Origin: Rhodocyclales bacterium
GTDB taxonomy: Bacteria > Pseudomonadota > Gammaproteobacteria > Burkholderiales > Rhodocyclaceae
Assembly (NCBI GenBank): GCA_028292485.1
Contig: JAQGMG010000039.1
Location: forward strand, 62,001 to 126,000
Direction of reading: 5' to 3'
Length of the DNA stretch: 64,000 nucleotides
Shown here piece by piece: positions 7,937-16,249 of this stretch; positions within the stretch are counted from its first letter, which is position 1; the number at the start of each line of letters is the position of its first letter. Under the pieces are notes generated by a model. The model did not search any database, was not told the DNA's origin, and saw only the letters and a list, made by a program, of their open reading frames with translations. The position numbers were made by a program, and so were the translations under genes.

Positions 7937-8797
7937 GTGAGCACTTTCGCATCTCTTCCTGATGGTATTGGCATAGGCTTGCGTGCACCGCACTATGCTC
8001 AGCTTCTTGAAAGTCTGCCGTCGCTGGGCTTTATCGAAGTGCACTCGGAGAATTTCTTTCATGCGGGCGGAGCCGCGATGCGCGTGCTGGCGCGGGCAGG
8101 CGAGCACTATCCGCTGAGCCTGCATGGTGTCGGGCTGTCGCTTGCTTCGGCAGACGAACTGGCGCAGGCGCATCTTGCCAAGCTTGCTGCGCTTGTTGAT
8201 CGGGTCGAGCCGGTCCTGGTTTCCGAGCACCTGTGCTGGGGTGCCATTGACGGTGTGCATTTCAATGATCTGCTGCCATTTCCCTATACCCGCGAAGCTT
8301 TGTCGTTGCTGTGTTCGCGCGTGGAACAAGTTCAGGAGCGGCTCGGGCGGCGCATCCTGATCGAAAACCTTTCGTCATATGTGCGTTTCCGTGAATCAGA
8401 AATGAGCGAGTGTGATTTTCTTGCCGAGCTCGTACGGCAGAGCGGCTGTGGCGTGCTGCTCGATGTGAACAATCTGTATGTCAATGCGCAAAATTTCGGT
8501 TTCGACGCGCACGACGAAATGACCCGTTTGTTGACCGCCATTCCAGCAGGCAGTGTCGGAGAGATCCACCTCGCCGGCCATAGCCAGGGCGAGTTGTGTC
8601 TGATCGACACCCACGGCAGTCGCGTCTGCGAGGCAGTGTGGGCCTTGTATCGCCATGCGATCACTCTTTGCGGGCCGGTGCCCACGCTGATCGAATGGGA
8701 TACGGATCTGCCCACGCTCGAGGTGCTGCTCGATGAGGCACAAAGCGCGCGTCGCGCCATGCGTCAGGCACGCCATGTGGATGCCCTCCATGTCTGA
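7937..8797 (+). CDS. bufB: DUF692 MNIO enzyme, bufferin-modifying
   Basis: 286 residues of the DUF692 / multinuclear non-heme iron oxidase family (MbnB, TglH, BufB), a TIM-barrel enzyme that oxidises cysteines of a peptide substrate. Candidate metal ligands in family positions: His in SLHGVGLS, Glu-His in VSEHLCWG, Glu-Asn in LIENLSS, Asp-Asn-Asn in LLDVNNLYVN, two His in EIHLAGH, Asp-His in IDTHGSR, and Glu/Asp in LIEWDTDLP. The GTG at 7937 is chosen because GGAG lies five bases upstream; an earlier in-frame GTG at 7886 is inside the terminator stem and is unlikely. It overlaps bufC by 8 bases. Confidence 0.9.
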   Translation: MSTFASLPDGIGIGLRAPHYAQLLESLPSLGFIEVHSENFFHAGGAAMRVLARAGEHYPLSLHGVGLSLASADELAQAHLAKLAALVDRVEPVLVSEHLCWGAIDGVHFNDLLPFPYTREALSLLCSRVEQVQERLGRRILIENLSSYVRFRESEMSECDFLAELVRQSGCGVLLDVNNLYVNAQNFGFDAHDEMTRLLTAIPAGSVGEIHLAGHSQGELCLIDTHGSRVCEAVWALYRHAITLCGPVPTLIEWDTDLPTLEVLLDEAQSARRAMRQARHVDALHV

Positions 8798-9560
8798 GCT
8801 ACTCCTGGCGCAACGCAGGTTTGCCAAGGGCGTGATCGGGGGCACGGCGCAAGCAGCCGATTTACATATGCTCGATGGCGATCCGGCCCGAAATCGGGAG
8901 TTGCTGGCGGTCTATCGCGGTAACGCCGTAGCTAATGCGAGCAAGGCATTGAGCCTGACCTATCCGGTCATAGAGAAAATTGTCGGTGAGGAATTCTTCA
9001 GTGGTCTGTGCCGCGCTTATTGGACCGAGAGTCCATCACGCAGCGGCGACCTGAATGAATACGGCGAAGATTTCTCCGCGTTCCTTGCTGCTTTCCCGCA
9101 TGCCAGGGACATGCCGTACCTGGCCGATGTGGCGCAGGTAGAGTGGTGCGTACATCACGCCTTGCATGCTGCTGATCATGTGGCCGTAACACTCGCGCAG
9201 CTTGGCGCCGAGCCGGCGGAATCGATTGGACAGCTACGTTTTGGCTTGCAGCCTGTGCTGGCGTTGATGCAGTCGCAATGGCCGGTGGCAACTATCTGGC
9301 AGCAGCATCGGGCTGACTATGCCCATGAAATCAACATCGATCTGAATCATGCAGAATGCATTGCCGTGCATCGTCTTGGTCTACGTGTCGAAGTCGCCGT
9401 GCTGAGCGACGCCGAGCTTGCATTGTGGCATCAGGCGCAATCGGGACAGCCATTGGCCACCATGCTCGACACCGCATTCGCCATCGACGAGTCGTTTGAT
9501 GTGCAGGCCGCCTTGCTGAGGGCTTTTACGCGTGAATTCGTCATATCGCTGCATGCCTGA
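8790..9560 (+). CDS. bufC: DUF2063 putative DNA-binding/partner protein of the MNIO enzyme
   Basis: 256 residues with the DUF2063 N-terminal pattern (QRRFAKGVIGG ... YRGNAVANASKALSLTYPVIEKIVGEEFF). In bufferin and related MNIO loci this family is the partner that presents the precursor to the DUF692 enzyme, with an RRE-like C-terminal part; the old annotation as DNA-binding is unsupported. ATG 8790 is used; ATG 8781 is an alternative. The 8-base overlap with bufB argues for coupled translation and a complex. Confidence 0.87.
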   Translation: MSELLLAQRRFAKGVIGGTAQAADLHMLDGDPARNRELLAVYRGNAVANASKALSLTYPVIEKIVGEEFFSGLCRAYWTESPSRSGDLNEYGEDFSAFLAAFPHARDMPYLADVAQVEWCVHHALHAADHVAVTLAQLGAEPAESIGQLRFGLQPVLALMQSQWPVATIWQQHRADYAHEINIDLNHAECIAVHRLGLRVEVAVLSDAELALWHQAQSGQPLATMLDTAFAIDESFDVQAALLRAFTREFVISLHA

Positions 9561-9584
9561 GCACGGTCGCCATCACATAAAACC

Positions 9585-10058
9585 ATGAGAGAGAAAATGC
9601 CTTCACTAGTCCGCATCATGATGCTGCGTGCCGACAAACCGATTGCGCTGCTGGAGCTGTTACAGCCAGTCCTGCTCCTCGTTATTCGCCTTTACATCGG
9701 CTGGGTTTTCATTCATTCCGGCCTGACCAAGATCGACGACTGGAGCACGACACTGGCCCTGTTCAACGATGAGTACCAGGTGCCCTTGTTGCCGCCCGCG
9801 CTGGCAGCCGTCATGGGCGTGGCGGGGGAACTGCTGCTGACCCCGCTGCTGGTGATCGGCCTGGCGGGGCGCTTCGCGGCTCTGGGGCTGTTCGTCGTCA
9901 ATGCGATGGCCGTGCTGTCGTATCCGGCCCTGTTCCAGTTCGATTGTCCCGCTGCTATCCAGTCGCATTTTTTCTGGGGTACGCTGATCTTGATCATTGC
10001 ACTGTTCGGCCCTGGAGCCCTGTCTGTCGATGCCTGGTTGCGGCGACGCATTGGCTGA
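9585..10058 (+). CDS. bufD: DoxX family membrane protein
   Basis: 157 residues with about four membrane segments (near residues 26-42, 71-90, 94-112 and 126-145) and the DoxX motif RLYIGWVFIHSGLTKIDDW. DoxX proteins are the usual fourth gene of bufferin clusters; their role there is not settled (quinone-linked redox or metal handling has been suggested). It starts 24 bases after bufC; ATG 9597 is an alternative start with a closer GAGAGA. A strong terminator follows, closing the operon. Confidence 0.85.
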   Translation: MREKMPSLVRIMMLRADKPIALLELLQPVLLLVIRLYIGWVFIHSGLTKIDDWSTTLALFNDEYQVPLLPPALAAVMGVAGELLLTPLLVIGLAGRFAALGLFVVNAMAVLSYPALFQFDCPAAIQSHFFWGTLILIIALFGPGALSVDAWLRRRIG

Positions 10059-10097
10059 TTAGACAGCTTGGTGAATAGCAAAAGGTAAAGGCAAAAA

Positions 10098-10137
10098 AAG
10101 GGCCCCAGGGAGTAGATCCGCTGGGGCCCTTCAGTTT
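10098..10137. terminator. bidirectional intrinsic terminator between bufD and kduD
   Basis: An 11-bp perfect stem AAGGGCCCCAG/CTGGGGCCCTT with a 12-nt loop. The plus strand has TTTT shortly after; on the minus strand a run of T follows directly. It serves both convergent genes. Confidence 0.9.
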
Positions 10138-10175
10138 TGATGCTCGCCTTCCAGTGTTATCTGGAAGCTCGTCGA

Positions 10176-10949
10176 TCAGCGTGCTTGCCAGCCGCCATCG
10201 ACGTTGATGATGGTGCCGTTCAAGTAGTCCGATGCTGCAGAAGCCAGGAACACGGCCGTGCCGCCCAAGTCTTCAGGCTGACCCCAGCGAGCTGCTGGAA
10301 TACGCTCCAGGATGGCCTTGTTGCGTGCTTCGTCAGCGCGGATAGGCGCTGTATTGGCCGTCGAGATGTAGCCCGGAGCGATGCCGTTGCAATTGATGCC
10401 CTTGGCGCCCAGTTCGTTGGCGATCAGCTTCGTGATGCCGGCGATACCGTGCTTGGAGGCGGTGTAGCCGGGGACCAGGATACCGCCCTGGTACGACAGC
10501 ATCGAGCAGATGTTGATGATCTTGCCCGTGCCGCTGCGGCCGATGACGTGGCGGCAGAAAGCTTGCGACAGGTACATCGGCGCGTACAGGTTGATCTTCA
10601 TGACGAAGTCGAAGTCTTCTTCCTTGTGCTCAAGGAAAGGTGCGCGACGGATCGTGCCTGCAACGTTGCCCAGGATGTCCACCTTGCCGGCCAGCGCGAC
10701 GGATTCGTCGATCACGCGTTGCGGCGCGCCTGCTTCGGTCAGATTGGCTTTCAGGTACCAGTATTTCGCGCCGGACCTGGCGATGGCGGCGTCGAGGCCA
10801 GCCTTGGTTTCGTCGGCCATCGGAGCAAAGTCGGCGGCGATAACGGAGGCGCCAGCTTCAGCCATCTTGATGGCGATTGCGCCGCCGATGCCCTGTGCGG
10901 CGCCGGTGATGAGGGCAACTTTGCCCGACAGATCGAAAGGATTGCTCAT
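10176..10949 (-). CDS. kduD: 2-dehydro-3-deoxy-D-gluconate 5-dehydrogenase (SDR)
   Basis: 257-residue short-chain dehydrogenase. The cofactor motif TGAAQGIG is near residues 15-22, the catalytic Ser in NICSML, and Tyr/Lys in GYTASKHG. The usual NNAG reads GNVAG here, a mild change. KduD acts in breakdown of uronate-derived sugars, interconverting 2,5-diketo-3-deoxygluconate and 2-keto-3-deoxygluconate. Start at MSNPFDLSGK matches the family length of about 253. It is divergent from kduI, which catalyses the preceding step; no other pectin or uronate gene is in the window. Confidence 0.88.
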   Translation of the reverse strand: MSNPFDLSGKVALITGAAQGIGGAIAIKMAEAGASVIAADFAPMADETKAGLDAAIARSGAKYWYLKANLTEAGAPQRVIDESVALAGKVDILGNVAGTIRRAPFLEHKEEDFDFVMKINLYAPMYLSQAFCRHVIGRSGTGKIINICSMLSYQGGILVPGYTASKHGIAGITKLIANELGAKGINCNGIAPGYISTANTAPIRADEARNKAILERIPAARWGQPEDLGGTAVFLASAASDYLNGTIINVDGGWQAR

Positions 10950-11319
10950 GCGTTCACTCTCCCGTGAATTAGGAATCAACTGAAAATCCGCGCAGGGGGC
11001 CGGCGGCTGTATTTTGGTGGCCGATGTTGCCCGGCCATCGAAAGGCCGCAAGTTTAGCCGATCCTCGTCAGCACAGCACGTTTGCTCACCTCTTGAGCTA
11101 GGCTGCTTGCGGCCGGATTGATGTACAGCAAGCTCCCATGCGGCTGCGGGCAGGTAACCTCGGCCCATCCCCATCCCCATCGCAGGTGGTGGCTAGTACA
11201 ATACCTTCGGTCTTGCTAACACCTCTCTCCAGAAGCGCGTTGTTGGTAGCGCACCTTGCGCCCAAGCGCCGCACAACGCTTTTGTACGTATTGCATTTAC
11301 TCACCCGGAGAATTGCCCC
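10950..11319. other. 370-base divergent kduD/kduI intergenic region
   Basis: This gap must hold the promoters of both kdu genes. It contains a short tandem CCCATC repeat at 11164-11182 but no palindrome I would confidently call a KdgR- or GntR-type operator, and no ORF with support. Confidence 0.5.
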
Positions 11320-12174
11320 ATGAGCATTTACCGCAGAACGTATTACGCAACCGCTCCCGATTCGATGATCGGCGCTTCCAACCAGCAACTTCGCGATCGT
11401 TACCTGTTTACCGAGCTGTTCGCGGCAGACCAGATCAATCTCGACTATTCGCACGTCGAGCGCATGGTCGTCGGCGGCGCCGCCCCCGTTTCGAAGAAAG
11501 TCGCACTGCCAACGCAAACCGAACCCGCTTCGGCCGTTGGCAAGCCTTTCCTGGAGCGCCGCGAGCTGGGGGCGATCAATGTTGGTGGCGGCAAGGGCGC
11601 AATCACGGTTGATGGCGTTCGCTTCGACATGAATCCGAAGGACGGCATCTACATCGCCATGGGCAGCGCTGTCGTCGAATTCGAATCGGCCGATGCAGCC
11701 AACCCGGCCAAGTTCTACCTGGTTTCCTGCGCAGCGCATGCGCGTTACGAAACCAGGCACATCTCCATCGACAAGGCCGTACCGCTCGAGCGTGGTGCAC
11801 CGGAAACGTCGAACGAGCGCACCATCTATCAATACGTCGTGCCGACCACTGCACAGTCCTGCCAGCTGCTGCTGGGGCTGACGATCCTCAAGACCGGCTC
11901 GGTGTGGAATACCTGCCCCCCCCACCTGCATGACCGTCGCTCCGAAGTGTATTTCTACTTCGATCTGAAGGATGACCAGCGCGTCATGCACTTCATGGGC
12001 GACCCGGAAGACATGCGTCATATCGTCCTGGCCAAGGATGAAGCTGTCATGTCGCCACCATGGTCTATCCACATGGGTTCGGGCACCAGCAACTACGCTT
12101 TCATCTGGGCGATGGCGGGCGAGAATCTCGACTACACCGACATGCAGGTGCTGGATATCTGCCAGTTGAAATAG
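11320..12174 (+). CDS. kduI: 5-keto 4-deoxyuronate isomerase
   Basis: 284 residues, the full family length (about 278). It isomerises 5-keto-4-deoxyuronate to 2,5-diketo-3-deoxygluconate in the cytoplasm. The metal site is visible as [11 protein letters not shown] (two His and a Glu on the cupin strand) with a further His in WSIHMGSG. The N-terminal half carries [12 protein letters not shown]. The ATG at 11320 follows a GGAG at about 11308. It is paired divergently with kduD. Confidence 0.93.
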   Translation: MSIYRRTYYATAPDSMIGASNQQLRDRYLFTELFAADQINLDYSHVERMVVGGAAPVSKKVALPTQTEPASAVGKPFLERRELGAINVGGGKGAITVDGVRFDMNPKDGIYIAMGSAVVEFESADAANPAKFYLVSCAAHARYETRHISIDKAVPLERGAPETSNERTIYQYVVPTTAQSCQLLLGLTILKTGSVWNTCPPHLHDRRSEVYFYFDLKDDQRVMHFMGDPEDMRHIVLAKDEAVMSPPWSIHMGSGTSNYAFIWAMAGENLDYTDMQVLDICQLK

Positions 12175-12178
12175 TCTG

Positions 12179-12282
12179 GTAGGTTGGGGTGAGCGGAGCG
12201 ATGCCCAACATGTCACGTTGATTACGTTCCGTACGCGTTTGACCGACCGATGTTGGGCATCGCTTTGCTCACCCCAACCTAC
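12179..12282. repeat. REP-like inverted repeat pair
   Basis: Two 32-base arms (12179-12210 and 12251-12282) are reverse complements at 30 of 32 positions. They start GTAGGTTGGGGTGAGCG on the outside. The right arm contains the stop codon of the HIRAN gene, so the element lies against both convergent genes. Similar GTTGGGGTGAGCG palindromes are common interspersed repeats in proteobacteria. Confidence 0.85.
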
Positions 12283-12665
12283 GGAGTGCGGAGTTCTGCA
12301 AACACCTCGATCAGAATCCGTTCGCGTGGGTTGGGGTGCTCGCGCAGCCTGGCGATGCGTGCCGACAAGCGCGTGCCACGATCCAGCGCAGTGGCAATCG
12401 GCCCGCTCTGATTGCGCGGGATATAGCCCAGCACATGCCCTTGCCAGTCGACGCGTACCGCGAGCGGGTCATGCTTGTTGTCAGACTCGCGCACGATTGT
12501 CAGTGCATCGCCTTCATGCAGCAGCGGCCAGACATCGCCGCCCTGGTGATAGCCCACGCCGGCAAGCGTCACTGTCTGCACGCGCATGCGTGTAGCGCCC
12601 TGCGCGGCGCCGAGCAGCATCGCAAGAAGTGCAGCAATCAGCAGGTAAACGCGGCCTGCAGCCAT
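12279..12665 (-). CDS. exported HIRAN-domain protein
   Basis: 128 residues: an N-terminal signal-peptide-like hydrophobic segment (YLLIAALLAMLLGAAQG), then a single HIRAN domain with LAGVGYHQGG, LTIVRESDNKHDPLAVRV and GHVLGYIPR. HIRAN domains are best known from DNA-binding helicases (HLTF), so a stand-alone exported version is unexpected; its ligand is unknown. The start overlaps the end of yraN by 28 bases on the same strand, giving a two-gene unit. The start at 12665 is chosen because the signal peptide begins there. Confidence 0.75.
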   Translation of the reverse strand: MAAGRVYLLIAALLAMLLGAAQGATRMRVQTVTLAGVGYHQGGDVWPLLHEGDALTIVRESDNKHDPLAVRVDWQGHVLGYIPRNQSGPIATALDRGTRLSARIARLREHPNPRERILIEVFAELRTP

Positions 12666-13069
12666 TCGATTCTCTCCGCGTTGAGTCCGCCGAGCAGGAT
12701 GGCGTCGAAGCGGCAATTGCGATTGGCATAAGCCCGCCCGGCGCCTGCCAGCCATATTTTCGTTGCAAGGATGATGCGTCGCTGCTTGTTGGCAGTGATG
12801 CTGCCTGCAGCGCCGCCATAGCCACTGTGCTGGCGCAGGCGTACCTCGACGAAGACTATTACACCGGCATGCTCGGCGATGAGATCAATCTCACCACCTT
12901 TGTAGCGCACATTACGGGCGAGGATGCGTGCGCCATTTGCCTCAAGGTAACGCGCCGCCAGCGCTTCGGCCTTCGCGCCAGCGGTGATGTTGAGCGACGC
13001 AGCTTGCCCGCCGCAGGCGCGCAGCAGACAATGCCAGACTCTCTGCAACCGGTTTGCCAGCGCACTCAT
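12638..13069 (-). CDS. yraN: UPF0102 family protein YraN
   Basis: 143 residues of the UPF0102 family, a predicted nuclease of the restriction-endonuclease fold with the conserved GEIDLIAEHAGVIVFVEVR motif (E-D-ExR/K type active site). The cellular role is not established. Its ATG and the rsmI ATG are on opposite strands of the same CATG, so the two genes diverge without any spacer. In E. coli yraN is followed by diaA and dolP; here those lie 6 kb away on the same strand. Confidence 0.88.
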   Translation of the reverse strand: MSALANRLQRVWHCLLRACGGQAASLNITAGAKAEALAARYLEANGARILARNVRYKGGEIDLIAEHAGVIVFVEVRLRQHSGYGGAAGSITANKQRRIILATKIWLAGAGRAYANRNCRFDAILLGGLNAERIEWLQAAFTC

Positions 13070-13967
13070 GCTTCCCCTGTCTGAAGAAAAACCGCTCGAT
13101 CCGGGCGCCGCGCCGCAGCCCGGCGGCGCACTCCATCAATCGCCGGCATTGTATGTGGTCGCCACGCCGCTTGGTAACCGGCAGGATATGACCCTGCGTG
13201 CATTGGCCATATTGCGCGCCGTCGATCTGGTTGCCGCCGAAGACACACGTCATAGTCAAAGGCTTTTCGATAGCCATGGCCTCACACCGCGCACCTTCGC
13301 ACTGCATGAGCATAACGAGCAGGAAGGGGCGACACGCATCATCGAGCGTCTGGCGCAGGGTCAGCACGTGGCTCTGGTGACTGATGCCGGAACGCCGGCG
13401 ATTTCCGATCCCGGCGCACGTCTCGTGGCGCGTGTGCAGGAAGCGGGATTTACCGTGATCCCGGTGCCGGGCCCGTGCGCGGCCGTGGCCGCTTTGTCGG
13501 CTTCAGGGCTGGCGGCAGCACGTTTTCATTTCGTAGGTTTCTTGCCGCCGAAGTCATCGGCACGCCGGGCGAGTATCGAATCGCTGCGCGCACTTGATGC
13601 AGCGCTGGTGTTCTACGAAGCCCCGCACCGCGTGCTCGAATGCGTCGAAGACCTGGTCGCGGTGCTAGAGCCGGAGCGTGAAATCGTCATCTGTCGCGAA
13701 CTGACCAAGATGTTCGAACAGATCGCGCGCATGCCGCTGGCCGAAGTGCTTGCATGGTTTGCGGCCGACCCCAACCGCCAACGCGGTGAGTTTGTTCTGC
13801 TCATCGGGCCACCACCCGGCAGCGAAGGCATTCCGCCCGAAGCGCAACGCGTGCTCAAACTGTTGCTTGCCGAATTGCCGCTCAAATCCGCCGCGAAGCT
13901 GGCAGCTGAAATCACCGGGGTGCCAAAGAACGCGCTCTATGAACTGGCGCTCGAGCTGAAAGGTTAA
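13068..13967 (+). CDS. rsmI: 16S rRNA 2'-O-ribose C1402 methyltransferase
   Basis: 299 residues of the tetrapyrrole-methylase fold. Motifs: [19 protein letters not shown] at the start of the domain, [22 protein letters not shown] and [15 protein letters not shown], all typical of RsmI, which 2'-O-methylates C1402 of 16S rRNA. The ATG at 13068 lies on the CATG shared with yraN; the conserved domain starts about 26 residues later, so a downstream start cannot be excluded. The longer upstream frame lies inside yraN and is rejected. Confidence 0.93.
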   Translation: MLPLSEEKPLDPGAAPQPGGALHQSPALYVVATPLGNRQDMTLRALAILRAVDLVAAEDTRHSQRLFDSHGLTPRTFALHEHNEQEGATRIIERLAQGQHVALVTDAGTPAISDPGARLVARVQEAGFTVIPVPGPCAAVAALSASGLAAARFHFVGFLPPKSSARRASIESLRALDAALVFYEAPHRVLECVEDLVAVLEPEREIVICRELTKMFEQIARMPLAEVLAWFAADPNRQRGEFVLLIGPPPGSEGIPPEAQRVLKLLLAELPLKSAAKLAAEITGVPKNALYELALELKG

Positions 13968-14016
13968 ACTTTCAGTTCTTCGTATAGCCACCACAGGGCA
14001 TCACTCAGGAACATTC

Positions 14017-15069
14017 ATGCAGCAGATAACGATCACTCTCCCCGACGATTGGCATATTCACTTGCGCGATGGCGCGTCTCTTGCGACGACTGTAAGGGAC
14101 GCCGCACGACAATTCGGCCGGGCCATCGTCATGCCGAATCTGCGGCCGCCCGTAGCCACGGTCGAACAGGCTGCGGCCTATCGTCAGCGGATACTCGCGG
14201 CAGTGCCGGCGGGCATAAAGTTTGAACCGCTGATGACGTTGTATCTCACAGACAACACGCTGCCCGAGGAGATTGATCGGGCCAAGGCGAGTGGATTCGT
14301 GCATGCCGTGAAGCTTTACCCGGCGGGCGCAACAACGAACTCGGATGCCGGCGTGACGTCTCTGGAAAAGGTCGCTGCAACGCTCGAGCGCATGCAGACC
14401 TTGGGTTTGCCCTTATTGGTTCATGGGGAGGTGACAAATGCTGATGTGGATATCTTTGATCGCGAGCGCTTCTTTATCGATCGCGTATTTCTACCGCTCC
14501 AGAAAACGTTCCCTGGCCTCCGTACGGTCTTCGAACACATCACCACTGCAGAAGCGGCGCAGTTCGTAAGCGAGGCGGGGCCGAACGTGGCGGCAACCAT
14601 CACCGCCCATCACCTGCTGATGAACCGCAACGCGCTTTTCACCGGCGGCATGCGACCGCATCACTACTGCCTGCCGGTCCTGAAGCGCGAAAAGCATCGC
14701 GAAGCACTCGTTGCCGCGGCCATCTCCGGCAATCCGCGCTTCTTTCTGGGTACCGATTCGGCGCCGCACGCCAGGAGCACCAAGGAAGCAGCATGCGGTT
14801 GCGCCGGGTGTTATACGGCCAATGCCGCCATCGAGCTTTATGCAGAGGCTTTTGATGAAGCGGGCGCGCTCGACAAGCTGGAAGCTTTTGCAAGCCATAA
14901 TGGGCCCGACTGGTATGGTCTGGCGCGTAATACGGAGCACGTTACCCTGCGCAAAGAAAGCTGGGCCGTGTCGGCTACACTGGACTACCTGCCGAATGAT
15001 TCTCTGGTGCCTTTACGTGCAGGTGAAACGATCAACTGGTGCATTACCGATATAGGGTCACGGACATGA
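14017..15069 (+). CDS. pyrC: dihydroorotase, class II
   Basis: 350 residues, normal for the E. coli-type enzyme (about 348). It cyclises carbamoyl aspartate to dihydroorotate in pyrimidine synthesis. Zinc-site motifs are present: [10 protein letters not shown], the carboxylated lysine in [14 protein letters not shown], His in LLVHGEV, His in TITAHH and catalytic Asp in FLGTDSAPH. Its stop overlaps the next lipoprotein gene (ATGA). Confidence 0.95.
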   Translation: MQQITITLPDDWHIHLRDGASLATTVRDAARQFGRAIVMPNLRPPVATVEQAAAYRQRILAAVPAGIKFEPLMTLYLTDNTLPEEIDRAKASGFVHAVKLYPAGATTNSDAGVTSLEKVAATLERMQTLGLPLLVHGEVTNADVDIFDRERFFIDRVFLPLQKTFPGLRTVFEHITTAEAAQFVSEAGPNVAATITAHHLLMNRNALFTGGMRPHHYCLPVLKREKHREALVAAAISGNPRFFLGTDSAPHARSTKEAACGCAGCYTANAAIELYAEAFDEAGALDKLEAFASHNGPDWYGLARNTEHVTLRKESWAVSATLDYLPNDSLVPLRAGETINWCITDIGSRT

Positions 15070-15479
15070 AACGACTGGCATGGCTTCCCCTGTTATTGAG
15101 TCTGTTCCTCACGGGTTGTGAGAACAGCGGAGCCTCATTTCTGATAGACAACGACAAGAATCACTCCATTAGCTTGCTGCGCGAACAACGCTGGTTCTGG
15201 AGTGGCGAGGTAGAGCAGAAGCTTGTTGCTGCGCGCTTCCCGAGCTGTCAGCGGCGTGTCGAGGTCGATCCGGACACGACTGCTTTTACCGAGATGAAGC
15301 TTTACCAGCATGACGACAGGGTATTTGTCACACAGCAGGGTAGCTGGTGGTGGGCGGTGAGTACCGACTCCTGCGTCGTGCAGAAATTCGCAACACCACC
15401 CAAGGATCCGGGCGAACTGGTGGGCACTTTCAAGCGCAAAGACGGCAACGTGGTCTTCGTTCCGGTGGCTGGCTCGTAA
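15066..15479 (+). CDS. small putative lipoprotein
   Basis: 137 residues beginning with a lipoprotein signal peptide ([10 protein letters not shown], lipid-anchored Cys near residue 18). The mature part has three further cysteines and a [23 protein letters not shown] segment; no domain of known function is recognised. The ATG overlaps the pyrC stop, so it is translationally coupled. Probably a conserved betaproteobacterial pyrC-neighbour lipoprotein; function unknown. Confidence 0.75.
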   Translation: MKRLAWLPLLLSLFLTGCENSGASFLIDNDKNHSISLLREQRWFWSGEVEQKLVAARFPSCQRRVEVDPDTTAFTEMKLYQHDDRVFVTQQGSWWWAVSTDSCVVQKFATPPKDPGELVGTFKRKDGNVVFVPVAGS

Positions 15480-15534
15480 CGCTTCAACTTTGGCTGTGCG
15501 CCCTGGGTTCAGGGCTTACGGCCGAGTACCTAAA

Positions 15535-15564
15535 TTAGGACGCTTGGCCCGACATCCTTATAAT
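15535..15564 (+). promoter_or_regulatory. rnpB promoter
   Basis: A perfect -10 TATAAT at 15559-15564 lies seven bases before the RNase P RNA, with TTAGGA at 15535-15540 as a possible -35 at 18-base spacing. Confidence 0.75.
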
Positions 15565-15570
15565 CCCCGC

Positions 15571-15970
15571 GGGAAGTTCGCCAGGCAGTCGCGGTGCGTT
15601 TTCGGACGCATCGAGGAAAGTCCGGGCCCCGTAGAGCAGGATGCCGGCTAACGGCCGGGCGCTATAAGTCGAGCGATGCGAGTCGGTCGACCCAAGGCGA
15701 CGGAAAGTGCAACAGAGAACAGACCGCCGATGGCTCCGCAAGGAGATCAGGTAAGGGTGAAACGGCGAGGTAAGAGCTCACCGCAGGACTGGCGACAGGA
15801 CTGGCACGGTAAACCCCATCCGGGGCAAGGCCAAATAGGGGTGTAATGGCGTGGCTCGCGTCGCACCCGGGTAGGCTGCTAGAGCCTCGCAGCAATGCGA
15901 GGACCAGAGGAATGACTGCCCCGCAACCGCAAGGCTGCGCGACAGAACCCGGCTTATCGGCGGACTTCCC
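15571..15970 (+). ncRNA. rnpB: RNase P RNA, bacterial class A
   Basis: About 400 nt with the universal conserved blocks in order: GAGGAAAGTCCGGGC, AGAGCAGGATGCCGGCTAA, GGAAAGTGCAACAGAGA, GGTGAAACGG, TAAGAGCTCACCGC, GGTAAACCCCATCCGGGG and AGAGGAATGACTGCC, ending GACAGAACCCGGCTTA. The ends pair as helix P1: GGGAAGTTCGCC at 15571 with GGCGGACTTCCC ending at 15970. It is the catalytic RNA of RNase P, which matures tRNA 5' ends. The reverse-strand reading frame across it is a shadow. Confidence 0.97.
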
Positions 15971-16159
15971 ACTCCCGTTCCGACTTCGTTCCTCGCTTCA
16001 ATTCCATCACGCGTGAATCGCCGTGCTTTTGCTGCACTGCGCTTTTTCGGCCCTGCAGTTCTCCCTGATAGAACGTTTTGCCTGTTTGGGCTCAAACCCC
16101 TGTTTTGACAGGCATTCCAGCCTCTTCTCCGCTTGACCGCGTTTTTCTTTCCATCTAAA

Positions 16160-16200
16160 GTGGTAAGAAGTGGTGGGAAATGGGTAAAAGTGGATGAAAG
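16160..16200 (+). promoter_or_regulatory. MraZ operator: four 10-bp direct repeats
   Basis: Four TGG-headed units of exactly 10 bases start at 16161, 16171, 16181 and 16191 (TGGTAAGAAG, TGGTGGGAAA, TGGGTAAAAG, TGGATGAAAG), 50 bases before mraZ. MraZ is known to repress its own promoter by binding tandem TGG-type repeats with about 10-bp spacing. Confidence 0.8.
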
Positions 16201-16249
16201 GGTCTCCCGGTGGGAGAGGCGTTCATCCCGGGCCAACGAAAGGGAGTGC

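Noticed and set aside
12218-13084. Forward ORFs opposite the HIRAN and yraN genes
   Set aside because: Shadows of two genes with clear family motifs on the minus strand.
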